NCBI RefSeq assembly: GCF_030682515.1
Contig: NZ_JAUXOD010000128.1
Span: 1 to 64,000, forward strand
Direction: 5' to 3'
Length of the DNA stretch: 64,000 nucleotides
Source: Hoeflea sp.
GTDB lineage: Bacteria > Pseudomonadota > Alphaproteobacteria > Rhizobiales > Rhizobiaceae
Part shown: in pieces, positions 45,914-55,238 of the stretch
Position numbering within the stretch: the first letter of the stretch is position 1
How the letters are laid out: the number at the start of each line of letters is the position of its first letter
Translations under genes and position numbers: made by a program
The notes under the pieces: model-generated
Told to the model about the DNA's origin: nothing
The model's database searches: none
What the model saw: only the letters and a program-made list of their open reading frames with translations

Positions 45914-46231
45914 TCATACGGCGTCCTCCGATGCGGGGACGCGCACGCCCGAGCAGCATTCAGACGTCAGGAAGGCAAGCACGCGATTGATGGCCGGGAA
46001 ATCGACGCGGTTGAACACCTCGCGCCCCCGCTTGTCCTGAAGGACAAGTCCCGCATCCACCAGGCTCGAGAGGTGATGCGCCAGTGTCGACGGCGCAAGC
46101 TCCAGATGATCGCCAATATCACCCACCCTGAGCCCGTCCTCCCCGGCCCTGACGAGCAGGCGGAAGATCGACAGGCGGGCATCATGGCCCAGGGCGGCCA
46201 ACGCGCGGGCGTGGGGTGAGGAAATGGTCAT
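45914..46231 (-). CDS. ArsR family transcriptional regulator
   Basis: 105-residue winged-helix repressor (ALGHDARLSIFRLLVRAG, helix LAPSTLAHHLSSLVDAGLV). A C-terminal pair of adjacent cysteines (SECCSGVRVP) is a possible inducer site, as in some arsenite sensors. It is the first gene of a two-gene unit with the ArsP-like permease. A promoter-like TTTACA/TATGTT pair with a 16-base spacer reads leftward before it and overlaps the shared 10-mer. Confidence 0.9.
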   Translation of the reverse strand: MTISSPHARALAALGHDARLSIFRLLVRAGEDGLRVGDIGDHLELAPSTLAHHLSSLVDAGLVLQDKRGREVFNRVDFPAINRVLAFLTSECCSGVRVPASEDAV

Positions 46232-46240
46232 GGGTCTAAC

Positions 46241-46250
46241 ATAACCATAT
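46241..46250. promoter_or_regulatory. candidate autoregulatory operator of arsR
   Basis: ATAACCATAT, the exact reverse complement of the 10-mer in front of the permease gene, located ten bases upstream of the arsR start. Confidence 0.45.
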
Positions 46251-46267
46251 TTCTAGTTTTGTAAAGA

Positions 46268-46351
46268 CGTTCGTTCTGCGATCCGCGGACGCGTCGCGGA
46301 CCCCGGTCGCAGACCGGTCCGGGGTCCCATCCGGGCCGTTGCTAACGAACG
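46268..46351 (-). terminator. highly structured 3' region of the NTF2-like gene
   Basis: An outer 8-bp pairing (46268-46275 with 46344-46351) encloses a 9-bp stem (46298-46306 with 46319-46327), whose loop can extend through GGTC-gca-GACC. It sits at the stop codon of the leftward NTF2-like gene. U-richness after it is weak, so a role as terminator or stabiliser is inferred. Confidence 0.4.
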
Positions 46352-46809
46352 GCGTCGGCATGCATGACCGCATCGCCAAAGGGGTGATCGATCACCATTT
46401 TCCAGCTGCTGTCGGGCTGCTTGCGCAGCACCGCGACCGACAGGGCGACCATGTCTCCTTCCGGTCCGGGCGCCGTCCACTTCATCAGGTGCAGCGCCAC
46501 ATCGCCGGACGTGACGACATCATGGGCGCCATAGGTGAACGCAACGCCCTGGGCGATGAACTCCGCGAACATCTCCCGCAACGCACCCTCGCCCGTGACA
46601 GGCATGCCGGGCTCAGCCACCACGGTGGCGCCTGCCTCATAGGCGGACATCACGCCGCCGACGTCTCCGGCTGCGAATGCATCGGTCATTGTTTCAATCG
46701 TGCTCAGAATTGCAGCAGTCTCCATTTGCCCAGGCTCCGTTTGCGCGTGTACATCGACAAGAGTAATGAGGACCATCGCCGACATCGCGGCGGTGAATTT
46801 CAATGTCAT
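46342..46809 (-). CDS. exported NTF2-like/SnoaL-fold protein (YybH-like)
   Basis: 155 residues with a signal peptide (MTLKFTAAMSAMVLITLVDVHAQ). The mature part is an NTF2-like cone fold: ILSTIETMTDAFAAGDVGGV, YEAGATVVAEPGMPVTG and LREMFAEFIAQGVAF. Such domains bind small molecules or act as enzymes; YybH-like members have no set function. It is probably monocistronic, ending in a structured region just before the arsR promoter. Confidence 0.85.
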   Translation of the reverse strand: MTLKFTAAMSAMVLITLVDVHAQTEPGQMETAAILSTIETMTDAFAAGDVGGVMSAYEAGATVVAEPGMPVTGEGALREMFAEFIAQGVAFTYGAHDVVTSGDVALHLMKWTAPGPEGDMVALSVAVLRKQPDSSWKMVIDHPFGDAVMHADAVR

Positions 46810-47338
46810 TGCATTCTCCTTATTGTTGAGAGCTTGATGTCTAGCGCAGCGTTGCGACAGAAAATGGCAATGGACGCCGCCTGTTTTAAAGCCTTAAACC
46901 GCCTTGCATGCGGCTTCCATGTCAGTGTGGCCGGGAGAACCGGCTCGTTTCGGCTTACAAGCCTGTTCCCGGCACATCGGCTTTCTGGCGCAATCGGACC
47001 ACCATGCGCCGTTTGCAACACAAGGGATCGACGCCATCAAGCCGCCCGAACACGAGAATGGTGTCTGCCCCGCCGGAGTTGGTTCGGCGCAGGACGGCTG
47101 ACCGCCTATGTCCATCAAGCCGCGGAATTGGCGCCCGGCGGGAGCCCCGGCTGCGCGAAAATCAAGCGCTCTGCCACGCCAACCGGCATTTGCCGCCGCA
47201 GTCGAACCGCGCTTCGAAATCATCGTCGAACCCACCGGCCGGGACGACGTTTTGACTTGCGCGGACGGGCTTTTTGAACAAGCTTGCAGTCCGGCCGGCA
47301 CACGCCGCCAACAGTGCCTGAAGCTGGATTACCCACCC
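46810..47338. other. long intergenic region upstream of sthA
   Basis: 529 bp between divergent genes. Several frames stay open, but none gives a recognisable protein or a good ribosome site. It should hold promoters for the NTF2-like gene and sthA. I see GTTTTAAAGCCTTAAAC near 46880, a partly symmetric AT-rich stretch, and nothing else definite. Confidence 0.35.
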
Positions 47339-48733
47339 ATGGAACATTACGATTTCATCGTCATCGGCAGCGGGCCCGCCGGCCGCCGCGCCGCCATCCA
47401 GGCAGCGAAATTCGGCAGGAAGGTGCTGGTCGTCGAACGCGGCAGACGGGTCGGCGGCGTCTCCGTCCACACCGGCACCATTCCTTCCAAGACCCTGCGC
47501 GAAACCGCGCTCAACCTGTCCGGATGGCGCGAGCGCGGCTTCTACGGCCGCTCCTACCGGGTCAAGCAGAACCTGACCGCAAGCGATCTGCGCGCCCGGC
47601 TCACCATCACCTTGAACCACGAGATCGAGGTGCTCGAACACCAGTTCGCGCGCAACCAGGTGACGACGCTCACAGGCGATGCCCGCTTCAGGGACCGCAC
47701 GACGATCGAGGTGACGGGCGAGGAGGGCGAAAGCTTCCAGTTCAGTTCGGACGCCTTTCTGCTGGCCGTCGGCACCGTCCCGTTCCGCCCGGACTATGTG
47801 CCCTTCGACGGGACCAGCATTTTCGACAGCGACGAGATCCTGAACCTCACCCACCTGCCCCGGTCGATGACGGTGATCGGCGCAGGCGTCATCGGAATCG
47901 AATACGCCACCATTTTCAGCGCGCTCGATGTCCATGTCACGCTGGTCGAACCCCGCAGCACCATGCTCGATTTCATCGACCGGGAGCTGATCGATGACTT
48001 CACCCATCAGATCAAGGACCGCGGCATGGTGCTGCGCTTTGGCCGCAAGGCCGAACGGATCACCAAGCTCGCAGGCGGCGGCTGCGAGGTCCAGATGGAG
48101 GGCGGACGCAACATCCGCTCCGAAATGGTGCTGTTCGCCGCCGGAAGGATGGGCGCCACCTCCACTCTCAACCTAGAATCTTGCGGCCTTGAGAGCGACA
48201 GGCGCGGCCGCATCAAGGTCAATCCGACGACCTTCGAGACCGATGTACCCGGCATCTACGCCGCAGGCGACGTCATCGGTTTTCCCAGCCTCGCCTCCAC
48301 CTCGATGGAGCAGGGCCGCATCGCCGCCTGCCACGCGCTCGGCCAGCAGGCCCACGAGCCGCCGAAGTTCTTTCCCTACGGGATCTATGCGGTGCCGGAG
48401 ATTTCCACCGTCGGCATGACCGAGGAGGAGGTCATCGAGCGCGGCATCTCCTATGAGTGCGGCGTGGCGCGGTTCCGCGAGACCTCGCGCGGCCACATCA
48501 TGGGCCTCGACACCGGGATGCTCAAGATGATCTTCTCCCTCAAGACCCGCAGGCTGCTCGGCTGCCACATCGTCGGCGAGGGCGCCACCGAACTGATCCA
48601 CATCGGCCAGGCGGTTCTCAATCTCAAGGGCACGCTGGATTACTTCGTCGAGAACACCTTCAACTATCCGACTCTCGCCGAAGCATACAAGATCGCGGCG
48701 CTCGACGCCTGGAACCGCATGCCGCAGCACTGA
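47339..48733 (+). CDS. sthA: Si-specific NAD(P)(+) transhydrogenase (soluble)
   Basis: 464-residue flavoprotein that balances NADPH and NADH. The FAD motif VIGSGPAGRRAAIQAAKFG and second Rossmann motif VIGAGVIGIEYATIFSALD are intact. GGVSVHTGTIPSKTLRE occupies the place of the disulfide in lipoamide dehydrogenases but lacks the CxxxxC pair, as expected of SthA. AAGDVIGFPSLASTSMEQGR is typical. The ATG at 47339 (MEHYDFIVIG) is taken as start; upstream frame has no similarity. Confidence 0.95.
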   Translation: MEHYDFIVIGSGPAGRRAAIQAAKFGRKVLVVERGRRVGGVSVHTGTIPSKTLRETALNLSGWRERGFYGRSYRVKQNLTASDLRARLTITLNHEIEVLEHQFARNQVTTLTGDARFRDRTTIEVTGEEGESFQFSSDAFLLAVGTVPFRPDYVPFDGTSIFDSDEILNLTHLPRSMTVIGAGVIGIEYATIFSALDVHVTLVEPRSTMLDFIDRELIDDFTHQIKDRGMVLRFGRKAERITKLAGGGCEVQMEGGRNIRSEMVLFAAGRMGATSTLNLESCGLESDRRGRIKVNPTTFETDVPGIYAAGDVIGFPSLASTSMEQGRIAACHALGQQAHEPPKFFPYGIYAVPEISTVGMTEEEVIERGISYECGVARFRETSRGHIMGLDTGMLKMIFSLKTRRLLGCHIVGEGATELIHIGQAVLNLKGTLDYFVENTFNYPTLAEAYKIAALDAWNRMPQH

Positions 48734-48861
48734 GCCTCTGAGCCCGAGCGCGGCGCCTCGGCATTCCGCTTCACCAGATTATCCCGGTCAACAAGCTGTC
48801 CCGACGCGGGGACGGCACCGGCCGGCCTTGATCCGGTTGCCAGACTGTCACAGCACACGAA

Positions 48862-48890
48862 TTGACAACATACCAACTGGTCGGTATAAA
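48862..48890 (+). promoter_or_regulatory. sigma-70 promoter with inverted-repeat operator in the spacer
   Basis: -35 TTGACA (48862-48867) and -10 TATAAA (48885-48890) with an exact 17-base spacer. The spacer region holds ATACCAACTGGTCGGTAT (48870-48887), an inverted repeat with seven of nine arm positions matching. The layout suggests a strong promoter blocked by a repressor, possibly of the TetR type. Confidence 0.7.
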
Positions 48891-48952
48891 TTAAATCACG
48901 GGAGACCTGGCGACCGCCGGGGAGGGAATGAAGCCAAGAGGTGGAGACAGAA

Positions 48953-49471
48953 ATGCTGACATTGCCCGAAAACGTGACCCGCGCGGCACAGCCTTACGCC
49001 TACATGACCTTCCAGGTGCGCATGGACGAGATGATGAAACCGGCCGAGGAGGGATTTCCTGCCGTGTTCGACCTGCTAGCCAGGCAAAACATCGAACCGG
49101 CGGGCCTACCGATCTACAATTACCGGCGCATTGACATGGCCGACACGCTGGATGTGGAAGCCGGCGTGCCGGTGACGCGGATGGGCCAGGACAGCGACAG
49201 CATCAAATTCGGCATCCTGCCCGCCGGAGAGTTCGTGACCATGCGTTGGCACGGGCATCCCGACAAGCTCGAACCCGTCACCGGCTTGCTGATTGGCTGG
49301 GTTCGCCTCACGGAGCAGCCGCTGGACATGGAGGAGAGGCCCGATGGCGACCATTTCGCCTGCCGGCTCGAAATCTTCGAGACTGGTCCCGAGGAGGAAC
49401 CGGACATGAACAAATGGGTGACCCAGCTCGCCTTCAAGCTCAAGGATGAGAACGCGCGGCACGCCCCATGA
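48953..49471 (+). CDS. GyrI-like/AraC effector-binding domain protein
   Basis: 172 residues from the ATG at 48953, six bases after GGAG. Reads as a stand-alone SHS2/GyrI-like small-molecule-binding domain: YMTFQVRMDEMMKPAEEGFP, GLPIYNYRRIDMADTLDVE, EAGVPVTRM and GEFVTMRWHGHPDKL. Such domains bind drugs or hydrophobic ligands. It is first in an operon with a GST and a VOC protein. Confidence 0.8.
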   Translation: MLTLPENVTRAAQPYAYMTFQVRMDEMMKPAEEGFPAVFDLLARQNIEPAGLPIYNYRRIDMADTLDVEAGVPVTRMGQDSDSIKFGILPAGEFVTMRWHGHPDKLEPVTGLLIGWVRLTEQPLDMEERPDGDHFACRLEIFETGPEEEPDMNKWVTQLAFKLKDENARHAP

Positions 49472-49496
49472 ACCACCCGCAAGGAGGAGGCCTGCC

Positions 49497-50150
49497 GTGA
49501 TCCCGACCATCACCGTCTTTGAACGCTCCCCCGACGGCGGCAGGGGGCTCGCGCGTGACACCCGTGTGCGCTGGGCGCTCGAGGAGACGGGCCAGGCCTA
49601 CGCGGTGCGCTGCGTCTCCTTCCGGGCGATGAAGCAGCCCGCGCACCTGGCGCTGCATCCGTTTGGCCAGATCCCGACCTTTGAGGAGGGCGACCTCGCC
49701 TTGTTCGAATCCGGCGCGATCGTGCTCCACCTCGCCCATCGCCATCCGGGACTGCTGCCCGACGACCCCGATGCCCGGGCGCGGGCAATCGCCTGGATGT
49801 TCGCCGCCCTCAACACCGTGGAGCCGCCGATCCTCGAGCGCGAGCAGACGCCTTACGCGGTGGGCGACAGGCCCTGGTGCGCCGAACTCCTGTCCATCCT
49901 CGACGACCGGGTGCGCGCCCGGCTGAGCCAGTTGTCCGCGCATCTGGGCCGGTCCGAGTGGCTCGATGGCGCCTTCAGCGCGGGCGATCTAATGATGGTG
50001 TCGGTGCTGCTCCGGCTGAAATCCCTTGCCCTGCTCGACGAGTTTTCGAACCTTGGGTCCTACGTCGCCCGCGGCGAAGACCGTCCCGCCTACAGGCGTG
50101 CCTTCGCCGCACAGCTGTTGGCGAACACGCAGAAGCAGCCCCCGGTCTGA
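49497..50150 (+). CDS. glutathione S-transferase family protein
   Basis: 217 residues from a GTG at 49497 with a strong AAGGAGGAGG upstream. The N-terminal thioredoxin-like domain shows [18 protein letters not shown], then [20 protein letters not shown] and [15 protein letters not shown], the glutathione-binding pattern. An all-helical C-terminal domain follows. It probably conjugates or reduces electrophiles. Position within the regulated operon supports a detoxification role. Confidence 0.9.
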   Translation: MIPTITVFERSPDGGRGLARDTRVRWALEETGQAYAVRCVSFRAMKQPAHLALHPFGQIPTFEEGDLALFESGAIVLHLAHRHPGLLPDDPDARARAIAWMFAALNTVEPPILEREQTPYAVGDRPWCAELLSILDDRVRARLSQLSAHLGRSEWLDGAFSAGDLMMVSVLLRLKSLALLDEFSNLGSYVARGEDRPAYRRAFAAQLLANTQKQPPV

Positions 50151-50202
50151 TGCAGGCCGATCAACCTTCCCCAGAAACAACCCCAGAGAAGGAGACACCG
50201 CC

Positions 50203-50688
50203 ATGGCCGAACTCGTAACCTGCGTCTGGTTTGACCACGGCGAAGCCCGCAAGGCCGCAGACTTCTATGCCGCCACCTTTCCCGACAGCCGCGTGCTCCG
50301 CGTCAACACCGCGCCCGGGGATTTTCCCGGCGGCCAGGAAGGCAGCGAACTGACGGTCGAGTTCACCGTGCTCGGGCGAAAATTCGTGGGCCTCAACGGA
50401 GGTCCGAATTTCAAGCCGAACGAAGCGGTAAGCTTCATGGTCATCACCGACACCCAGCAAGAGACCGACCGCTACTGGGATGCGATCACCGGCAATGGCG
50501 GCGCGGAAAGCGCCTGCGGCTGGTGCAAGGACCGCTGGGGTTTCTCCTGGCAGATCACGCCCCGCATCCTGCTGGACCTGACGACAAGCCCCGATCCCGC
50601 GGAGGCCAAACGTGCCTTCGAAGCGATGATGACCATGCGCAAGATCGACATCGCCACGCTTGAGGCAGCGGTGGCGGAGGTGTCGTGA
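50203..50688 (+). CDS. VOC family protein (PhnB-like)
   Basis: 161 residues. [40 protein letters not shown] and [19 protein letters not shown] are typical of the PhnB/3-demethylubiquinone-methyltransferase-like VOC group, often found with glutathione enzymes. Actual reaction unknown. It is last in the GyrI-GST-VOC unit and converges on the SLC13 gene with 15 bp between stops. Confidence 0.88.
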   Translation: MAELVTCVWFDHGEARKAADFYAATFPDSRVLRVNTAPGDFPGGQEGSELTVEFTVLGRKFVGLNGGPNFKPNEAVSFMVITDTQQETDRYWDAITGNGGAESACGWCKDRWGFSWQITPRILLDLTTSPDPAEAKRAFEAMMTMRKIDIATLEAAVAEVS

Positions 50689-50703
50689 GAGTGACGAACA
50701 CGC

Positions 50704-52551
50704 CTACAACGGCCAGACCCAGAGCAGCAGCGGCAGGCTGACGGCGACCACCAGCACTTCCAGCGGCAGGCCGAGCTTCCAGTAGTCGCCGAAGCGGAAG
50801 CCGCCGGGGCCGAGGATCAGCGTGTTGTTCTGGTGGCCGATCGGGGTCAGGAACGCGCAGGAGGCGCCGATGGCGACCGCCATCAGGAAGCTGTCGGGAT
50901 TGACGCCGAGCGTCGCGGCGATGCCGATCGCGATCGGGCAGAGAACGGCGGCGGTGGCCGCATTGTTCATGACGTCGGACAGGAACATGGTGGTGACCAG
51001 CACCACCGCAAGGGCCGCCACCGCATTGCCCTGGGCGATGGTGTCGACCAGGAACCGCGCCAGCAGATCGGCGGCGCCCGAGCTCTGCATGGCACCCGCC
51101 ACCGGGATCAGCGCCGCCAGCAGCACGATCACCGGCCAGTCGATGGCGGTATAGAGCTGCTGCAGCGGCACGGTGCGGAACAGCATGGTGGCGAGCACGC
51201 CGAGGGCGAAGGCCGGCGCCGCCGGCAGCAGGCCAAGCGTCACGATCAGGACCGCGCCCAGCATGATGGCGCCGGCGATCAGCGCCATGCGCTTGTCGGG
51301 AATGCGCAGCTCGCGCTCGCCCAGCGGCACGCAGCCGGTTTCATTGACGAACTCGTTGATGATCACCGCCGGGCCCTGCATCAGCAGGAGATCGCCGGAT
51401 TTGAGCTTGAGCGTGCGCAGCCGGGCGCGCGGCGAATGGCCGTCGCGTGACACGGCGAGCAGATTGATGCCGTAGCGGGTCCTGAGCCTGATATCCCGGG
51501 CCGACCGACCGACAATGGAGGAGCCCGGCAACACGACCAGCTCGCGCAGAACGAGCTCGTTCTCGTGGCCGACGTCGGTCTCAGCCTCGGCCGTCTCGGC
51601 CTTTGGCTTGGTCGAGGCGTCTTCCTTGGCGGGAGCCGCGTCCGCATCCTTGTCCATGGACGAGCCCTTTTCCTCCAGCTTGATATCGAACACCGACACC
51701 GCCTCCGCCAGCGCCTCGACATCGGCTTCAAGCACGAGGATGTCGCCCGAGCGGATGCGGTGGCCGCGATGGGGCGCATTGATGCGGGCATCGTCGCGCA
51801 CCAGCGCCACGATCTGCGCGCCGGATTCCTCGATCTCGCGTTCGAACAGGTTCAGCGTCAGTCCCACGGCCTTGCTCTTTTCCGGCACGCGCAACTCGGT
51901 CATGTAGGCCCCGGTTTCAAACCCCTTGGTGTTGACCGACTTGCGCGCGGGCACCAGCCGTGAGGCCAGGAGCGCAACAAAGATCACGCCCAGCACCGCG
52001 ACCGCCACGCCCACCGGCGCGAAATCGAACATTCCGAAATGCCCCAGCCCGGCCTCGGCCCTGAATCCCGAGACGATCAGGTTGGGCGGCGTGCCGATCA
52101 GCGTGGTCATGCCGCCCAGGATCGTGCCGAAGGCCAGCGGCATCAGCACCTGCCCCGGGGTCAGGTCGATGCGCCCGGAGAGCTGCACGGCGATCGGCAT
52201 CAACAGCGCCATCGCACCCACATTGTTCATGAACCCAGACAGCGCAGCGCCCAGTCCCAACAGCGCCAGCATGCTGGTGAGCCGCCCTGCCTCCCGCGGC
52301 AGCATGCTGCGCGCCATCCAGTCGACCGCGCCGGTGTTCTGCAGGCCCTGGCTCAGGATCAGCACCGAGGCCACGGTGATGACAGCCGGATGACCGAAAC
52401 CCGCAAAGGCCTCGTTCGCCGGCACCAGCCCGACGATCACGCACGCCATCAGCGCGGCCAATGCGACAACGTCGTGGCGCAACCGCCCCCAGAGGAACAG
52501 CCCCATGGTGGCGGCAAGCACGGCGAATATCATCAATTGGGGGGAGGTCAT
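50704..52551 (-). CDS. SLC13/DASS family permease with TrkA-C domains
   Basis: 615 residues from the ATG at 52551. About 12 transmembrane helices are split by two cytoplasmic TrkA-C-like domains (about 215-430), joined by an acidic Lys/Ala/Glu-rich linker. GFMNNVGAMALLMPIAVQLS and SDVMNNAATAAVLCPIAIGI are the paired re-entrant NNA-type motifs of divalent-anion symporters. Substrates in this family include sulfate, dicarboxylates and phosphate; the present one is unknown. Confidence 0.9.
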   Translation of the reverse strand: MTSPQLMIFAVLAATMGLFLWGRLRHDVVALAALMACVIVGLVPANEAFAGFGHPAVITVASVLILSQGLQNTGAVDWMARSMLPREAGRLTSMLALLGLGAALSGFMNNVGAMALLMPIAVQLSGRIDLTPGQVLMPLAFGTILGGMTTLIGTPPNLIVSGFRAEAGLGHFGMFDFAPVGVAVAVLGVIFVALLASRLVPARKSVNTKGFETGAYMTELRVPEKSKAVGLTLNLFEREIEESGAQIVALVRDDARINAPHRGHRIRSGDILVLEADVEALAEAVSVFDIKLEEKGSSMDKDADAAPAKEDASTKPKAETAEAETDVGHENELVLRELVVLPGSSIVGRSARDIRLRTRYGINLLAVSRDGHSPRARLRTLKLKSGDLLLMQGPAVIINEFVNETGCVPLGERELRIPDKRMALIAGAIMLGAVLIVTLGLLPAAPAFALGVLATMLFRTVPLQQLYTAIDWPVIVLLAALIPVAGAMQSSGAADLLARFLVDTIAQGNAVAALAVVLVTTMFLSDVMNNAATAAVLCPIAIGIAATLGVNPDSFLMAVAIGASCAFLTPIGHQNNTLILGPGGFRFGDYWKLGLPLEVLVVAVSLPLLLWVWPL

Positions 52552-52715
52552 GAAAACAGCCTTTGAAGCGCAGTCGCCTGCCATAATGAACGCCGGATCA
52601 AATGGATCCATCGGCGGGGCAATGTTTAATCAGCTTTTTGCAGACAATGTGGCCGCCCGCGTCCAAGCGCGGATGCGAGGCCCGGGCCCAGCAGCAGGCG
52701 CACTCCTCCCGCCCC

Positions 52716-53588
52716 TCACGCAATCGCGATATCGAGCCCGATGTCGAGGGTCGGCGCGGCCATGGTGATCTTCGAGGTCGAGATGAAGTCGACGCCGGTT
52801 TCGGCGATGGCGCGGATGGTCTCGAGATTGACATTGCCCGAGGCCTCGAGCGTGACCGGTTGGCGCGCCGACCGGTTCATCGCCACGGCCTGCCTCAGCA
52901 GGTCGGGTCCCATGTTGTCGAGCAGGCAGACATCGGCGCCCTCCTCCAGCACCTCGGCAAACTGCGCAAGCGTGTCGACCTCGATCTCGATCTTGACGAG
53001 GTGCCCGGCAAAGTCCTTGGCGGCCCGGAGCGCCGGCACGATGCCGCCGGCCACCGCGATGTGATTGTCCTTGATCAAGATCGCGTCGTCGAGCCCGTAG
53101 CGGTGCGACGAGCCGCCGCCGCAACGCACGGCGTATTTCTCGACCGACCTCAGGCCGGGAATGGTCTTGCGCGTGCAGGTGACCCTTGCCTTGGTATGGG
53201 CAATGGCCTCGGCGAAGCGCGCGGTATGGGTGGCGATGCCCGACAGGTGCATGAGGTAGTTGAGCGCCACCCGCTCGGCCGAGAGCACGCCCCGCGCCGG
53301 GCCGGAGATGCGGGCGATCATCGCACCCGGTTCGATCCGCGCGCCGTCTTCGACCAGCGCCTCGAAGCTGATCGCCGGATCGATCAGCCGGAACGCGGCC
53401 CGGGCCAGCGGCAGACCGGCGATAATCCCCGCCTCGCGGCTGTTCATTTCGGCCGTGGCCGTGCGGTCCGCGCCGATGGTGGCGTTCGTCGTGATGTCGC
53501 CGGCGCGGCCCAGATCCTCGATCAGCGCCGCGCGCACCTGGTCTTCGATCATCAGCTGCGGCAGTTCGGGCAGAAAGGCGGTGTGCAT
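52716..53588 (-). CDS. nadC: nicotinate-nucleotide pyrophosphorylase (carboxylating)
   Basis: 290 residues; converts quinolinate and PRPP to nicotinate mononucleotide. [40 protein letters not shown] and [20 protein letters not shown] are quinolinate phosphoribosyltransferase signatures. The C-terminal [20 protein letters not shown] binds phosphate. Start lies 3 bp after nadB; last gene in nadABC. Confidence 0.97.
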   Translation of the reverse strand: MHTAFLPELPQLMIEDQVRAALIEDLGRAGDITTNATIGADRTATAEMNSREAGIIAGLPLARAAFRLIDPAISFEALVEDGARIEPGAMIARISGPARGVLSAERVALNYLMHLSGIATHTARFAEAIAHTKARVTCTRKTIPGLRSVEKYAVRCGGGSSHRYGLDDAILIKDNHIAVAGGIVPALRAAKDFAGHLVKIEIEVDTLAQFAEVLEEGADVCLLDNMGPDLLRQAVAMNRSARQPVTLEASGNVNLETIRAIAETGVDFISTSKITMAAPTLDIGLDIAIA

Positions 53589-53591
53589 GGC

Positions 53592-55187
53592 TCAGAATTC
53601 CATGAGATCGGGGATGATGGCGTGCGCCTGCTCGAGCGTCAGCAGCGTGCGCCGCTTCCACGCCGCATCCTCCGCCGGGAAATCGGTGCGGAAATGCCCG
53701 CCCCGGCTTTCGGTGCGGTTAAGCGCGCAGACGGCGATCAGCTTGGCGGTGGTGACGACATTGTCGAAGCGCATGGAATGGCTGTCGCGCGCCAGCCGCA
53801 GGATCGTGCCGAGTGCCGGGCGCATGCCGTCGCCGTCGCGCAGCACGCCGAAATTGGCGCTCATGACCTGCCTCAGCAGGGCCATGTTGGGGTGATCCTT
53901 TTCGACGAGATATTCGGTGCTCGTGACCGAGCCGTCCTGCCAGCCTTGGGGTGCGTCCGGCTCGATCTCGGCCTTCAGCGCCTCGGCGATGCGGGCCGAG
54001 AACACCACAGCCTCCAGGAGCGAGTTCGACGCCAGCCGGTTGGCGCCATGCGCGCCAGTCGAGGTGCATTCGCCGCAGGCCCAGAAGCCCGGCAGCGACG
54101 AGCGCCCGTCGGCATCGGTCCAGATGCCGCCCATGAAGTAGTGCGCCGCCGGGACCACCGGGATCATCTCGCGCGCCGGATCAATGCCCGCCTCCTGGCA
54201 ATAGCCGAAGACGGTGGGGAATTCGGATGCGAAGTCGGGCACCGCCGCGCGGCAGTCGAGAAAGGCGCCCCTGCCCGCTTTCACTTCGGCGAAGATGCCG
54301 CGCGCCACCACGTCGCGCGGCGCGAGTTCGGCATCCTTGTGCAGGGCAAGCATGAAACGTTCGCCCGCCCGATTGTGCAGCGTCGCGCCATGGCCGCGCA
54401 GCGCCTCGGTGGCGAGCGGCGCCGGGTCCTTGCCGACATCGATCGCGGTCGGGTGGAACTGCACGAATTCCATGTCGGCCATCCGGGCGCCGGCGCGCGC
54501 GGCCATGCCGATGCCGCCGCCGCGCGCTTCCGTCGGATTTGTGGTCACCTCGTAGAGATGGCCGACGCCACCGGTGGCCATCACCACGTTCGAGCCGGTG
54601 ATGCGGTGCAATTCCTCGCCGGCGCCGGCCTTGTCCCGGGCGATGACGCCGGTGACGCGGCCGTCCTCGACAATCAGGTCCTCGACCACATAGCCTTCCA
54701 GCACCCGGATCGACGGTGTCTTGCGCACCGAGATGACGAGAGCCTCCATGATGGCGCGTCCGGCCATGTCGCCCTTGACCCGCACGATCCGGCTTTGCGA
54801 ATGCGCGGCCTCGCGGCTCACCGCCAGATGGCCTTCGAGATCCCGGTCGAACGGCACGCCGTAGCCCAGGAGATCATGGATCCGGTCCGACGCCTCCGAG
54901 GCCATCATCCGGATGATCGCCTCGTCGACGATGCCGTCGCCGGCGATGATGGTGTCGTTCACATGGCTTTCGATCGTGTCCCCCGGCCCCACGGCCGCGG
55001 CGATGCCCGCCTGCGCCCAGGCCGAGGACGCGCCGCGTCCTATGGGGGCTGCCGCCAGCACGGTCACCGCCTTGGGCGCAAGCTTCAGCGCGCAGAACAG
55101 GCCCGCCAGCCCGCCGCCGATGATGACGACCTCGTCCGACCGCTTGACCGGTTGCGGCTGATGGATGGCGATCGCGGTCGAAACCAT
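53592..55187 (-). CDS. nadB: L-aspartate oxidase
   Basis: 531-residue FAD enzyme that makes iminoaspartate from aspartate. FAD motif [19 protein letters not shown]; central [20 protein letters not shown]; substrate region with [11 protein letters not shown] and [19 protein letters not shown]; late [14 protein letters not shown], shared with succinate dehydrogenase-type flavoproteins. It acts with NadA, 51 bp upstream in the same operon. Confidence 0.97.
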   Translation of the reverse strand: MVSTAIAIHQPQPVKRSDEVVIIGGGLAGLFCALKLAPKAVTVLAAAPIGRGASSAWAQAGIAAAVGPGDTIESHVNDTIIAGDGIVDEAIIRMMASEASDRIHDLLGYGVPFDRDLEGHLAVSREAAHSQSRIVRVKGDMAGRAIMEALVISVRKTPSIRVLEGYVVEDLIVEDGRVTGVIARDKAGAGEELHRITGSNVVMATGGVGHLYEVTTNPTEARGGGIGMAARAGARMADMEFVQFHPTAIDVGKDPAPLATEALRGHGATLHNRAGERFMLALHKDAELAPRDVVARGIFAEVKAGRGAFLDCRAAVPDFASEFPTVFGYCQEAGIDPAREMIPVVPAAHYFMGGIWTDADGRSSLPGFWACGECTSTGAHGANRLASNSLLEAVVFSARIAEALKAEIEPDAPQGWQDGSVTSTEYLVEKDHPNMALLRQVMSANFGVLRDGDGMRPALGTILRLARDSHSMRFDNVVTTAKLIAVCALNRTESRGGHFRTDFPAEDAAWKRRTLLTLEQAHAIIPDLMEF

Positions 55188-55238
55188 GGCATGCTCCCTG
55201 CTGGTGAAGGGCAGCGTGCGCCGCCCCCGGCCAGACCG

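Noticed and set aside
46894-47301. 135-codon minus-strand frame upstream of sthA
   Set aside because: Amino-acid make-up is dominated by Arg, Ala, Gly and Cys as in chance GC-rich frames, with no ribosome site and competing frames of similar length.
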